From Clostridiaceae bacterium (GTDB lineage: Bacteria > Bacillota > Clostridia > Lachnospirales > Lachnospiraceae): a stretch of DNA of 51,883 nt. Below the pieces are notes generated by a model, which saw only the letters and a list, made by a program, of their open reading frames with translations, had not been told where the DNA came from and searched no databases. The stretch's first letter is position 1. Every line of letters starts with the position of its first letter. Below, piece after piece: positions 16,841 through 26,378 of the stretch. The stretch spans positions 1-51,883 of the forward strand of contig CAJTGF010000038.1 in the NCBI GenBank assembly GCA_910575585.1, given 5' to 3'. The position numbers and the translations under genes were made by a program.

Positions 16841-17231
16841 TCAGAGCGTTCTCAACCACTTTTTTATGACAGTGCTTGAATTTGTTGCGCCTGATATTGC
16901 GTCTACATCTATTTTCTGTTCATCAACTATACTGTCAGTGATAACTTCTGCGGTCTTTTCCACGTTCATGCCTGCGCTCCAAAATGTTAATATTTGTGAT
17001 TTCTCCATTTTGCACGGCAGCTTCCACTTTGGCATATATAAAATCCACGTCATATTCACCAACATAAACTCCGTCAGGAATATCAGAAATATTTATATCT
17101 TCAAAGATGGTTTCCCTTACTGCCTGTCTATAGTCCGCAACACTTTTAAGGTAGAGGATTCCCAAAACAAAACCGACAAGCAAAAGGGACATGATAACAA
17201 GTAATACTGTTTTCTTTTTCGATATTCTCAC
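16841..17231 (-). pseudogene. FMN-binding-domain protein, frameshifted
   Basis: From a GTG at 17231 with GGAGAG upstream, the frame encodes a membrane segment (KKTVLLVIMSLLLVGFVLG) and then DGVYVGEYDVDFIYAKVEA, the first half of an FMN_bind domain as found in RnfG/NqrC-like proteins. After HERGK it runs to a stop. The rest is in another frame: TAEVITDSIVDEQKIDVDAI followed by SGATNSSTVIKKW. Removing one G near 16965 would restore HERGKTAEVI. The SGATN motif normally carries the Thr that binds FMN covalently. The defect may be a real mutation or a sequencing error. It lies upstream of the response-regulator gene. Confidence 0.85.
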
Positions 17232-17403
17232 TTCATCACTCTCCACTATCCGCAATAGAACAATACAACATATGAAAACCATATTCTAAAAACCGGACTT
17301 TTGATAATCCCATTGCTTTTTTAATATATTCTTCTTTATTTTCTGCAAGCTGAATCAACCCGGACAACATACCCCAGAAAACAAATCAACAGGGAAAGAT
17401 ACA

Positions 17404-17520
17404 TTAATCCTCATAGCTGCAAATATCCTGCTCTGTGTGGTTTGTGTATTCCACCTGCACCCGCCATGACGGATTTCCCTTCGGTTCCTTTGTGGGCTGT
17501 ACTTCCAATCCATTCTTCAA
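17404..17520 (-). pseudogene. possible C-terminal remnant downstream of recQ
   Basis: A minus-strand frame reads LEVQPTKEPKGNPSWRVQV and ends DICSYED. The composition looks like protein, but upstream the frame runs straight into the recQ terminator hairpin, so no start exists. I do not recognise it. The 17283-17403 interval contains nothing that I can identify. Confidence 0.25.
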
Positions 17521-17551
17521 ATCACTCACACAGCCTTTTATCAGGTATTCC

Positions 17552-17596
17552 ACACATAAAAAGAGAGATAGCCAACATTTTACTGTTGGATATCTC
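17552..17596 (-). terminator. rho-independent terminator of recQ
   Basis: GAGATAGCCAACA and TGTTGGATATCTC pair with one mismatch around the loop TTTTAC. On the minus strand the stem is followed by a T-rich tract (TCTCTTTTTATG). It begins nine bases after the recQ stop. Confidence 0.8.
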
Positions 17597-17604
17597 ATTA
17601 TTGC

Positions 17605-19455
17605 TTATTTATTGCTTCCAAATTTTTCTATACAGCTTAAAAACCTGTCACCATATTTCTCAAACTTAAATTCTCCTACACCTGATACCTTCAACATTTC
17701 CTGCTTAGTCGTTGGTTTCACCATACACATATGCGTCAATGTCTTATCGGAAAACACAATGTAAGGAGGTACCTTTTCTTCTCTTGCTATCTCTGTCCTA
17801 AGCCCCCTTAATCTTTCAAATAAACTTTCTTCATTCTCTGTGAACTGTTCTTTGCCTAAGATACCTGCCTTATTTTTCTTACTCTTAGTTCTCACTTCTT
17901 TTGTTTCTCTATCAGATTCTTTTGCTAATTTCATTAATATCTGTTTATTATCTATTTCTTTTGCTTTTACTCCTAACTTAACCACAGCATAATCATCACT
18001 GGTAACAAACAAATATTCTTCTAACTGTAAATAATTTAAAACTTGTCTAATTCTATAGGTAGGAACTTTGCTCAATACAGAATAATAAGGATTTTCATTC
18101 ATTCTATAGCTTTTTATCTTAGCTGTATTGGCTCCATGTACGGTATCGATAATTACTGTTGTTCCATACCTCTGCCTGCTGCTCTCTACACAACTAATCA
18201 ATGCCCTGGCAATCTCCGTCACATCCACCTGCTCAAACTGTGTCATGCAATTAGAGCAATTTCCGCAATAATTGCTTCCATACTCTCCAAAATACTTTAA
18301 TATGTAGTCCCTTAAACACTCATTAGTAAAGCAATAGAATGTCATTTTTTTCAAGCGTTCCTTATCACGCTCTTTTACCATTGCCCTTGTTACTGCATCT
18401 AATTCTATATTATCCTGGTTATTATCAATAAACAACTGATTGGTGATTACATCTCTGCTGCTGTAATATAAAATACACTCTGCTGGCTCTCCATCTCTCC
18501 CAGCCCTGCCTGCTTCTTGGTAATAGGATTCTATATTCTTGGGCATACCATAATGTAAAACGAATCTGACATTACTTTTATCTATCCCCATGCCAAATGC
18601 TGATGTACTTACAATTATAGGTATCCTGTCATAAATAAAATCATCTTGATTTCTTCTTCTTTCTTCATCGCTTAGTCCAGCGTGATATCTTGTTGCCAAA
18701 AACCCGTCTTTCAGTAAACGCTCACATACTTCTTCTACTTGCTTTCTTGTTAAACAGTAAATAATACCACTATCACTATTATGCGCTTCCAGGTAATTTC
18801 TAATTGCGCTATATCTGTCTTTTACTGTCATAACACCAAAATACAGATTATTTCTATCAAATCCTGTAGTAATCACCATAGGACTTTGCAACTCTAAGAT
18901 ATCTATAATATCATCTCTAACTTCTTTAGTCGCTGTAGCTGTAAATGCACTGACAATAGGACGCTTTGGCAGTCTCTGAATAAACTCAACTATCTTTAAA
19001 TAGCTTGGTCTGAAATCCTGCCCCCATTGAGATACACAATGAGCCTCATCTACTGCTACCATCACAATATTACTATTCAGAGCAAAATCCAAAAACTCAT
19101 CTGTCACTAATCTTTCTGGCGCTACATAAATAATAGGATAACGTCCTTGTTTGGCAAAACCAAGAGCCTTATAATATTGATTTACTGTTAATGAACTATT
19201 CAAAAATGCAGCGTGTATTCCAGCTTGATTTAAACTCCCTACTTGATCTTTCATTAAGGAAATCAATGGAGAAATCACCAAGGTAATCCCATCCATTAGC
19301 AAAGCTGGTATCTGGTAACATAAAGATTTACCAGCCCCAGTTGGCATGATACCTAATGCATCCTTTCCCTCCAAAATATTATCAATCAATGTTTCTTGGG
19401 CATTTCTAAATGTATCATACCCAAAATATTTCCTTAAAATCTCATACTTATCCAC
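17605..19455 (-). CDS. recQ: ATP-dependent DNA helicase RecQ
   Basis: 616 residues; a 3'-5' helicase of superfamily 2. Walker A is PTGAGKS at about 38-44, the DEAH box is at about 136-139 followed by the aromatic-rich loop SQWGQDFRPSY, and motif VI is QEAGRAGRDG. The RecQ-Ct zinc site shows as CFTNEC and CGNCSNC, then a winged helix, and the final 75 residues form an HRDC domain (VPPYIVFSDKTL, VSGVGEFKFEKYG). The start is GTG at 19455 behind AAAGG. The gene is markedly richer in AT than its neighbours, so it may have a different history from the flanking core genes. A terminator follows directly. Confidence 0.96.
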   Translation of the reverse strand: MDKYEILRKYFGYDTFRNAQETLIDNILEGKDALGIMPTGAGKSLCYQIPALLMDGITLVISPLISLMKDQVGSLNQAGIHAAFLNSSLTVNQYYKALGFAKQGRYPIIYVAPERLVTDEFLDFALNSNIVMVAVDEAHCVSQWGQDFRPSYLKIVEFIQRLPKRPIVSAFTATATKEVRDDIIDILELQSPMVITTGFDRNNLYFGVMTVKDRYSAIRNYLEAHNSDSGIIYCLTRKQVEEVCERLLKDGFLATRYHAGLSDEERRRNQDDFIYDRIPIIVSTSAFGMGIDKSNVRFVLHYGMPKNIESYYQEAGRAGRDGEPAECILYYSSRDVITNQLFIDNNQDNIELDAVTRAMVKERDKERLKKMTFYCFTNECLRDYILKYFGEYGSNYCGNCSNCMTQFEQVDVTEIARALISCVESSRQRYGTTVIIDTVHGANTAKIKSYRMNENPYYSVLSKVPTYRIRQVLNYLQLEEYLFVTSDDYAVVKLGVKAKEIDNKQILMKLAKESDRETKEVRTKSKKNKAGILGKEQFTENEESLFERLRGLRTEIAREEKVPPYIVFSDKTLTHMCMVKPTTKQEMLKVSGVGEFKFEKYGDRFLSCIEKFGSNK

Positions 19456-19654
19456 TTTTACCTTTTTATCCTTTTTTATTATACATTATAGCCAGTTTAT
19501 CAATCTTGATAATACGAGTATTCGTCATTTTTATAGTAGTCTTTGCTATAGCCCATGCTGAAAGTATTGGTAGCCACCATGACCTGGCATCGGTCATAGA
19601 TAAAATCGTACTAGAGCGTGTCTAAAACGGCTTTCCTGTTACCTTCCTGAATAC

Positions 19655-20470
19655 TCATTCTCCCGCCTGCTCTCCCATTGCCTTTAACCGCTCCCGAAGC
19701 AGGATAAGACTGACGCCGGCCGGGTTCAGGATATAACCTTTGGCATCCTTGATCAGCGACGGCAAAAGCCCCTTAAAGGGTACGGTCACGATGCGGAATT
19801 TGGACCCGCTGTTTTTATTGAATTTCTGGAACTCCCACATATCGGAAAACAGCGGCTGGTAGATCTCCCCGTCCCCGTTTTTCACATAGGGGATCTGGAT
19901 GTTCTGACTGTGCTTTTGGGGATCAAACTCCCCCTCCACCTTGCTGGTGTCAATGGCCATGATATACTGGGAACGCACCAAGTTGGCCATCATCTCCTGC
20001 TCCATCTCCTGCAGACGTTTTCTCCTTGCCGGGTCCTCCGGATCCTGGTTAGGCCGCCGCAGTTCCTGGAGAAAATAGACCATGGTAAGCTGCAGGGTGG
20101 CATTCCTGCCGGGAAATCCGCCTTTTGCGCCCTCCGGCTCCTTCAAAGCCACGATCTGATCCAAAGGCAGATAGGCGAATCCTGCTCCGTTGTGAAAAGC
20201 CACCCGGTTTGCCCCCATCAGGTGGAAACTGGTGTAGACCATCAGCATCTGTTCCTTGTCCACCCTTACCGTAGTCAGGGGAAAGTTCCTCTCCCCGCAC
20301 TCCTTTGCCCAATTCTTCGCCTCTTCCTCATCCGCAAATACGTATACCTGGTCGTCAAATGTCTCCTCGTCACATTCCACAAACGGCATCCTGGTGGTCT
20401 GAGCAAAGGAGACGAACATGGTCTCCAGCCCCTGAAGTCTTTTTATTACAAATCTGTTATCTACTGACAT
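19655..20470 (-). CDS. SseB-family protein
   Basis: 271 residues, no signal or membrane segment. The N-terminal half carries SseB N-terminal-domain features: VYVFADEEEAKNWAKE followed by FPLTTVRV, and a Phe-rich region around FAYLPLDQI. The C-terminal third (SKFRIVTVPFKGLLPSLI, GYILNPAGVSLIL) matches the closing strand/helix of SseB-type domains, where a residual PF...L..ILNP pattern is usual. The role in Firmicutes is unknown. It starts at 20470 after AAGGATAAGGAT. The 150-base interval behind the stop shows no clear terminator. Confidence 0.75.
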   Translation of the reverse strand: MSVDNRFVIKRLQGLETMFVSFAQTTRMPFVECDEETFDDQVYVFADEEEAKNWAKECGERNFPLTTVRVDKEQMLMVYTSFHLMGANRVAFHNGAGFAYLPLDQIVALKEPEGAKGGFPGRNATLQLTMVYFLQELRRPNQDPEDPARRKRLQEMEQEMMANLVRSQYIMAIDTSKVEGEFDPQKHSQNIQIPYVKNGDGEIYQPLFSDMWEFQKFNKNSGSKFRIVTVPFKGLLPSLIKDAKGYILNPAGVSLILLRERLKAMGEQAGE

Positions 20471-20497
20471 ATCCTTATCCTTCCCTTTTACAAAATC

Positions 20498-20512
20498 CGT
20501 TCCTAAGGAACG
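20498..20512. promoter_or_regulatory. 15-bp perfect palindrome upstream of the SseB-like gene
   Basis: CGTTCCTAAGGAACG is a perfect dyad 28 bases before the start codon. On the minus strand a weak promoter TTTACG-N17-TATAGT precedes it. The site could be an operator or simply a short leader hairpin. Confidence 0.4.
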
Positions 20513-20559
20513 CTTTCTAAAACACTTTCCTAACTATAGCACGAAACGCCTCCCGCGTA

Positions 20560-20639
20560 AACAAAAAAACGCTATTTGCCCTGCCTGTTTCCCGCTGCCA
20601 AAAGCGTATGCGCCAAACAGCCAAGGCAAATAACGTTTT
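20560..20639 (-). terminator. long-stem terminator after the choline-binding-repeat gene
   Basis: AAAACGCTATTTGCC (20566-20580) pairs with GGCAAATAACGTTTT (20625-20639) with one mismatch, and an inner CTGTTT / AAACAG pair extends the structure. On the minus strand the stem leads into a run of seven T. It lies three bases behind the stop at 20643. Confidence 0.85.
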
Positions 20640-20642
20640 GTC

Positions 20643-21362
20643 CTATTTCTGGTAGCCCTGGACCCACATGCCGTCGCTGTCCACGTAATACCCGTCCGGC
20701 GTCCAGCAGCTTGCCCACATGGCCCCGTCCTTGCCGCAGAAATAGCTGTGATCTTTCCAGTTCACCCAGCCCGTAGCCATGTAGCCCTGGCTGTCGAAAT
20801 AATACCACTTATTGTCAATGTACTGCCAGTTGTCCGCCGTGTAGCTGCCGTCTTTGTTTTGGTACCACCATCTGCTGCCGTCCTTAACCCACTGGCCGGC
20901 GCTCTCCCCCTGGAAAGAACCGCTCCTTCCCGTGTAATCCCTGAACTTCTTAGCCGTCTCCTCGTCGACGTCCCACTCGTCGGACTCGGCCCAGTCTCCT
21001 TTGTGGTTATTGCTGTACACTGCCCGCACGTGGAAGGTGTAGATCCCTTTCTGGGTGATGAACTCTCCCAGGTTATAATTAATATCGGTGGCATAGAGGG
21101 GGTATTTTGTCAAAAGATTCTTTCCCCGGTATACCTTCACCTCATAGCGGTTGGCGTCCTCCGTGTCCGTCCACTCCGCGTATCCTGTATCTCCGTCCCA
21201 TCCCACATCATAGATGCTCAATTCATAGTCCCTTTCGCTGGGGAAACTCTGGCTGCCGCCCAGATCGCCGGGCGCCGCTGCTGCCGGAAACGCCGTTCCC
21301 ACACAAAGAATACACGCTGCCGCTGCCACGGCCCGCTTCCAACCTTTTCTCAATCCTGTCAT
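20643..21362 (-). CDS. secreted protein with choline-binding/cell-wall-binding repeats
   Basis: 239 residues from the ATG at 21362, which follows AAAGGAGGATGAC. The Sec signal ends near FPAAAAPGD. A middle domain looks like a fibronectin III-type fold (ANRYEVKVYRGKNLLTKYP, GIYTFHVRAVYSNN). From about residue 150 there are four to five Trp/Tyr/Gly repeats (WYYFDSQGYMATGW, WQYIDNKWYYF, GYYVDSDGMWV), the 20-residue units that bind choline or other wall substituents. The protein probably stays non-covalently on the cell surface. It is a single-gene unit with its own terminator. Confidence 0.88.
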   Translation of the reverse strand: MTGLRKGWKRAVAAAACILCVGTAFPAAAAPGDLGGSQSFPSERDYELSIYDVGWDGDTGYAEWTDTEDANRYEVKVYRGKNLLTKYPLYATDINYNLGEFITQKGIYTFHVRAVYSNNHKGDWAESDEWDVDEETAKKFRDYTGRSGSFQGESAGQWVKDGSRWWYQNKDGSYTADNWQYIDNKWYYFDSQGYMATGWVNWKDHSYFCGKDGAMWASCWTPDGYYVDSDGMWVQGYQK

Positions 21363-21494
21363 CCTCCTTTGCCGGATCTTTCTCTGACTATATTCTATCT
21401 TACCATATGCCGCTGGAAAAAGGCTAAACATTTCCGGTTGTTTTTGTGAAATAATTCTTAAATTATTCCCTGATCCACAACCCTTAAGAGCCTT

Positions 21495-22412
21495 TCACTG
21501 TATTCCGTACAGATCATAAGGCGTCTCCTGGTATACGTAAAAATTAAGCCAATTGCTGTAAAGGGTGGTAGCCATATTCCTCCAGCACAGCACAGGCATA
21601 GAAAACGGATCATTGCCCTCAAAATAATTACAGGGGATCTCCGGATCCAGTCCCTTTGCCACGTCTCTGTGATACTCATTGCTCAATGTCATGCGGTCAT
21701 ACTCCGGGTGGCCCTGGATGAAGATCTGGCTGCCGTCTTGCTTCATGATGAGAAACAGCCCGGCTTCCCGGGATTCCGCCAGGATCTGCAGTTCCTTATG
21801 CTTTGCCACATCCGTTTTCCTGACCTCCGTATACCGGGAATGGGGCGCCATGATAAAATCATCCATTCCCCGCACAAGAGGCGCCTTTGCGTCCACGATC
21901 CGATGGCTGTAGATTCCGGAAAGCTTCCGGTCCTTTTTGTATTTGGGGATCCCATAGTGGTAGTACAAACCCGCCTGAGCCCCCCAGCAGATATGAAGCG
22001 TGGATGTGACGTGAGACTTGGTCCACTCCATGATCATGGACAATTCCTCCCAGTAAGTCACCTCCTCAAACTCCATCATCTCCACCGGAGCTCCGGTGAT
22101 GATCATGCCGTCGTATTTCCTTTGGCAGATCTCCGAAAAAGGCACGTAAAACTTATTCAGATGGCTGGAAGACGTATTCTTGGACCTGTGGGTACTCAGC
22201 ATCAAAAAAGAGCAGTCAATCTGCAGCGGCGTGTTGGACAACGCCCGCAAAAGCTGGGTCTCCGTCTCCTCCTTAATGGGCATCAGGTTTAAAATCAGGA
22301 TCTCCAGAGGCCGGATATCCTGACTCATAGCCCGCTCCTCATCCATGACAAAAATATTTTCCGATTCCAGGACCGCCTTGGCAGGCAGCCCTTTCTGAAT
22401 TTTAATCGGCAT
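21495..22412 (-). CDS. metA: homoserine O-acetyltransferase (MetA family)
   Basis: 305 residues. It activates homoserine for methionine synthesis. The catalytic triad residues are visible at the expected numbers: Cys142 in HICWGAQAG, His235 and Glu237 in GHPEYD. Residue 111 is Glu (TGAPVE), the residue known from MetA studies to favour acetyl-CoA over succinyl-CoA, so the acetyl donor is predicted despite the historical succinyltransferase label. The start overlaps the last codons of ligA by 11 bases, so translation is coupled. No SAM riboswitch or T-box is visible ahead of it, consistent with transcription from the upstream ligA unit. Confidence 0.95.
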   Translation of the reverse strand: MPIKIQKGLPAKAVLESENIFVMDEERAMSQDIRPLEILILNLMPIKEETETQLLRALSNTPLQIDCSFLMLSTHRSKNTSSSHLNKFYVPFSEICQRKYDGMIITGAPVEMMEFEEVTYWEELSMIMEWTKSHVTSTLHICWGAQAGLYYHYGIPKYKKDRKLSGIYSHRIVDAKAPLVRGMDDFIMAPHSRYTEVRKTDVAKHKELQILAESREAGLFLIMKQDGSQIFIQGHPEYDRMTLSNEYHRDVAKGLDPEIPCNYFEGNDPFSMPVLCWRNMATTLYSNWLNFYVYQETPYDLYGIQ

Positions 22413-24411
22413 GATACGTTCCCTCCAAAAGCTTTAAGAAATCCTCCTCAGACAAAATGGGGATCCCTAACTCCCTGGCTTTTTTGTTCTTTGAGGATGC
22501 GGATTTTACGTCATTGTTAATGAGATAGGTGGTCTTGCCGGTGACAGTCCCCGCTGCCTTCCCGCCCTTGGATTCAATAAGGGCCTGCAATTCCTTGCGG
22601 TTTTTAAAATGGTTCACCGATCCGGTGATCACAAAGGTCATGCCCGCAAACTCCCCGGTCTCTTCCTCTTCCTCCATCGGTTCCAGCACAAGCTGGGCCA
22701 GAAGCCTGTCTACGGTCTCCTGATTTTTCGGGTCCGCAAAATACCCCTGCCAGGCATCTGCCAGCACCTGTCCGATGCCGTCCACCTCTGTAAGCGTCTC
22801 GCTGTCCGCGCCGCGCATTGCGTCAAAATCGTACTTAAAATAGCGGCACAGCATCCGGGCGTTGGCCAGCCCGATCCCTGCCACCCCCAGACCGTATACC
22901 ACCCGCACAAGGGTAGTGTGCCGTTTCTCTTCAATGGCCTGCATCAGTTTTTCATAAGACCTCTGGCCAAATCCCTCCATTGCCACAATGGCCTCTTTAT
23001 GTTCCGCCAAATGAAAAATGTCCGCAAATTCTTTAATAAATCCCTGGCCGATAAATTTTTCAAGCGTAGCCTCCGACAGCCCGTCAATATTCAAGGCATC
23101 CCGGCTGACCAGCAGCGTAAAGCTCTTTATCATCTTTGCCTGGCACTGGGGATTTGTGCAGAATAAGACCTTCACGTCATTGACCTGGCGGATCTGCGTA
23201 TCCCCTGCGCATACGGGGCAGATCTTGGGGATCTCTTTCACTCCGCTCCTGGTCAGGTTGTCGGCAATCTGGGGAATGATCATGTTGGCCTTGTACACCG
23301 TGATGGCGTCGCCCTCTCCAAGCTCCAGAGACTCCATGATGCTGATATTGTGGACGCTGGCCCGGCTTACGGTGGTCCCCTCCAGCTCCACCGGCTCAAA
23401 CACCGCCACCGGATTAATAAGACCGGTCCTGGAAGGACTCCACTCAATATAGGACAATTTGGTCTCCCGGATCTCATCGGCCCACTTAAAGGCAATGGAA
23501 TTGCGGGGGAATTTGGCGGTCCTTCCCAGTGACTCCCCGTAGGCGATGTCGTCAAACGTCAGCACCAGACCGTCGGAGGGAATGTCATGGTCCTTGATGG
23601 CCCCCGCAAAGTACGCCACCTTCCCGGCCACCGTCTCCCTGGTAACGCGCTGATACTCCACTACGCCGAATCCTAAGGATTCCAGCCACTGAAACTGCCG
23701 CTCTCTGGAATTCGCAAAATCTACCCCGTCCGCCTGCACCAGGGCAAAGGCCATAAAGTTTACATGACGTTTTGCCGTGATCTCGTTGTTCAGCTGCCGC
23801 ACGGACCCGGCGCAAAGGTTTCTTGGATTCTTGTACTTTTCCTGTGTCTCCTCGATCTCCCGGTTCATGGTCTCAAAATCCGAGTACCGGATCACCGCCT
23901 CTCCCCGCAGCACCAGCGTGCCTTCAAACCCGATCTTGAGAGGTATATTTTCAAATACCCTGGCATTGTTGGTGATGACCTCCCCGATCTCGCCGTTTCC
24001 CCTGGTCACGGCTTTGGTCAGTTCCCCTCCCTCATAGGTGAGCACAATGGTCAGCCCGTCCAGCTTCCAGGACAAAATCCCCTCCTGGTCTCCCAGCCAC
24101 TCTTCCAGATCCTCCACTTCTTTAGTCTTGTCCAGGGAAAGCATGGCCGCAGGATGCGCCTCCTTGGGAAGTTCACTAAGGACCTCGTACCCCACCTTCT
24201 GGGTTGGGCTGCCCGACAGCACGATCCCCGTCTCCTGTTCCAGGGCCAGCAGCTGGTCATAGAGCCTGTCGTATTCCAGATTGCTCATGATCTCGCTGCT
24301 TTCCTGATAATAAACCTTCGCCGCCTTTGACAACACGCCAGACAGTTCTTTCATTTTTTTTAATTTATCGGAATTTGTCAAGTTGTCCGTTTTTGCCAAT
24401 TCCTGATCCAT
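22402..24411 (-). CDS. ligA: NAD+-dependent DNA ligase
   Basis: 669 residues; seals nicks in replication and repair. The adenylation domain has the lysine nucleophile at about 116 in WKLDG, followed by RGNGEIGE. The OB fold follows, then a four-Cys zinc finger (CPVCAGD, then CTNPQC), HhH repeats, and a C-terminal BRCT domain (FAGMTFVITGSVNHFKNR). The ATG at 24411 is preferred because GGAG sits six bases upstream; the GTG four codons earlier would overlap that site. It overlaps metA and lies about 40 bases after the pseudouridine synthase gene. The KLDG motif is commonly KxDG, so no defect is indicated. Confidence 0.96.
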   Translation of the reverse strand: MDQELAKTDNLTNSDKLKKMKELSGVLSKAAKVYYQESSEIMSNLEYDRLYDQLLALEQETGIVLSGSPTQKVGYEVLSELPKEAHPAAMLSLDKTKEVEDLEEWLGDQEGILSWKLDGLTIVLTYEGGELTKAVTRGNGEIGEVITNNARVFENIPLKIGFEGTLVLRGEAVIRYSDFETMNREIEETQEKYKNPRNLCAGSVRQLNNEITAKRHVNFMAFALVQADGVDFANSRERQFQWLESLGFGVVEYQRVTRETVAGKVAYFAGAIKDHDIPSDGLVLTFDDIAYGESLGRTAKFPRNSIAFKWADEIRETKLSYIEWSPSRTGLINPVAVFEPVELEGTTVSRASVHNISIMESLELGEGDAITVYKANMIIPQIADNLTRSGVKEIPKICPVCAGDTQIRQVNDVKVLFCTNPQCQAKMIKSFTLLVSRDALNIDGLSEATLEKFIGQGFIKEFADIFHLAEHKEAIVAMEGFGQRSYEKLMQAIEEKRHTTLVRVVYGLGVAGIGLANARMLCRYFKYDFDAMRGADSETLTEVDGIGQVLADAWQGYFADPKNQETVDRLLAQLVLEPMEEEEETGEFAGMTFVITGSVNHFKNRKELQALIESKGGKAAGTVTGKTTYLINNDVKSASSKNKKARELGIPILSEEDFLKLLEGTYHAD

Positions 24412-24453
24412 GTTTGTCTCCACTTCTTTCTTCTATAAATATCCTTATCGCCA

Positions 24454-25206
24454 TCAGCCCCTGCCTGTCTCCAACTGCTCTGTCAATACCTTATATTCCT
24501 GGGCAGTCACCTTGCGAAAGGTCCCTGTCTTTAAATTGCCCAAATGCACATTCATAATACGGATCCGCCGCAGACTCCTGACATCGTACCCCAGCGCCTC
24601 GCACATCCGTCTAATCTGCCGGTTCAGTCCCTGGGTCAGGGTAATGTGAAACTCCTGCCTGCCGGTGATTTGAACTTTACAAGGCTTTGTGGTCACATTC
24701 AAATCCTCAAGCCAGACGCCGGCCTCCATCTTACGCGCAAACTCCTTGGTAACCGGTTTGCCCACCTGGACCACATACTCTTTCTCATGGTTATTGGCCC
24801 CCCGCATGATCCGGTTCACCAGATCCCCCTGATTGGTCAGAAAGATCAGCCCCTCCGAATCTTTGTCCAGACGCCCCACAGGGTATACCCGCTCCGGATA
24901 CCTGACCATCTCCACAATATTCATGGCCCGGTCGTTCTTCGACGTGGTGCAGACCACGCCCTTAGGCTTATTCACCGCCAAAAGGACTGGTTTTGGCCTT
25001 AAATTCCCCGGTTCCTTCTGCCCCTTTTCGATGCCTCCCACCGGTTTTCCGTCGCAGACCACCATCTGGCCCTCATGGATCTTCATTCCCATAAGAGCCG
25101 GCTTTTGATCTACCAGTACCTTTCCCGATTCAATGAGACGGTCCGCCTCCCTGCGGGAGCAGATGCCCATCTCGCTCAAATATTTATTTAAACGGATCTC
25201 TTCCAT
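24454..25206 (-). CDS. 23S rRNA pseudouridine synthase, RluF/RluB type
   Basis: 250 residues. An N-terminal S4 RNA-binding domain (IRLNKYLSEMGICSRREADR) precedes the RsuA-type catalytic domain with the catalytic Asp in GRLDKDSEGL and the conserved GLNRQIRRMCEALGY. The combination resembles RluF, which modifies U2604 of 23S rRNA, although RluB is possible. The ATG at 25206 is used because AAGGAGCGG lies before it; the GTG at 25215 is too close to that site. It stands between queA and ligA in a run of minus-strand housekeeping genes. Confidence 0.93.
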   Translation of the reverse strand: MEEIRLNKYLSEMGICSRREADRLIESGKVLVDQKPALMGMKIHEGQMVVCDGKPVGGIEKGQKEPGNLRPKPVLLAVNKPKGVVCTTSKNDRAMNIVEMVRYPERVYPVGRLDKDSEGLIFLTNQGDLVNRIMRGANNHEKEYVVQVGKPVTKEFARKMEAGVWLEDLNVTTKPCKVQITGRQEFHITLTQGLNRQIRRMCEALGYDVRSLRRIRIMNVHLGNLKTGTFRKVTAQEYKVLTEQLETGRG

Positions 25207-25259
25207 AAAATTCACCGCTCCTTCACGGTTATTGCACTCACTCCCTGCCGTTGGCAGCG

Positions 25260-26285
25260 TCAGCTGATAAACATGGCATCCCCAAAGCTGAAAAAGCGAT
25301 ACCGCTCCTCTATGGCCTCCTTATAGGCATTGAGCACATGCTCTCTGCCTGCCAGGGCCGAGACCAGCATTACCAGGGTAGACTCCGGCAGATGAAAATT
25401 GGTCACCAGTCCGTCCAGCACCTTAAACCGGTAACCCGGATAAATAAAAATGTCCGTCCAGCCGCTTCCCGCCTTCACAGCGCCGTCCTCCCCTGCCGCG
25501 GATTCCAAGGTCCGGCAGCTGGTGGTGCCCACACAGATCACCCGTCCTCCCGCCTTCTTCACGTCATTGATCCGCCTTGCCTCTTCCTCCTCCACCATGT
25601 AGAACTCCGAATGCATATGGTGTTCCAGGACATTTTCCACTTTCACCGGGCGGAAAGTCCCCAGTCCCACATGGAGCGTCACATGGGCAATGATAACCCC
25701 CATCTCCTCAATCTCTCTTAATAATTCATTCGTAAAATGGAGCCCTGCCGTAGGGGCAGCCGCCGAACCGTCGTGTTTCGCGTACACGGTCTGATACCGG
25801 GTTTTATCTTTCAGCTCATGGGTGATGTAAGGCGGCAAAGGCATCTGGCCCAGCCGGTCCAGGATCTGCTCAAAGATGCCTTCATAGGAAAATTGGATAA
25901 GACGGTTGCCCTCTTCCACCACATCGGTCACCGTCCCTTTCAAAAGCCCGTCCCCAAAGGAGATCACCGTCCCCGGCCTGGCTTTCTTTCCCGGCTTTAC
26001 CAGAGTTTCCCACACGTCATTTCCCTTTCTCTTTAGCAGAAGAACCTCAATCCTGGCTCCTGTCTCCTCCCTGACGCCATACAGCCGCGCCGGGATCACC
26101 TTCGTGTCATTGAGTACCAGACAATCCCCCTTTTTTAGGAAACTTTTCAGATCCTTAAAATGCTTGTGCATGGTCTTTCCTGTCTCTTTATCAAGTACCA
26201 GCAGTCTGGAAGCAGATCTGTCCGCTAAAGGGTCCTGGGCGATCAATTCCTGAGGCAGTTCAAAATTAAATTCCGATACGTTCAT
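25260..26285 (-). CDS. queA: S-adenosylmethionine:tRNA ribosyltransferase-isomerase
   Basis: 341 residues, the normal length. It makes epoxyqueuosine on tRNA from SAM and preQ1-tRNA. Typical blocks are present: [20 protein letters not shown] at the N-terminus, [15 protein letters not shown], the [10 protein letters not shown] core and [21 protein letters not shown] near the end. The start at 26285 follows ACGGAGAATAAC; a longer frame lacks a ribosome site. It is followed after about 50 bases by the pseudouridine synthase gene, so RNA modification genes are grouped here. Confidence 0.96.
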   Translation of the reverse strand: MNVSEFNFELPQELIAQDPLADRSASRLLVLDKETGKTMHKHFKDLKSFLKKGDCLVLNDTKVIPARLYGVREETGARIEVLLLKRKGNDVWETLVKPGKKARPGTVISFGDGLLKGTVTDVVEEGNRLIQFSYEGIFEQILDRLGQMPLPPYITHELKDKTRYQTVYAKHDGSAAAPTAGLHFTNELLREIEEMGVIIAHVTLHVGLGTFRPVKVENVLEHHMHSEFYMVEEEEARRINDVKKAGGRVICVGTTSCRTLESAAGEDGAVKAGSGWTDIFIYPGYRFKVLDGLVTNFHLPESTLVMLVSALAGREHVLNAYKEAIEERYRFFSFGDAMFIS

Positions 26286-26378
26286 GTTATTCTCCGTTCT
26301 TACTTTTTCCAGCTTTCTGTAAAATCTTCCCGGTCTCTTTGTGTTCCGGCTCCACACGCTCTAAGGCTCCACCGGACC

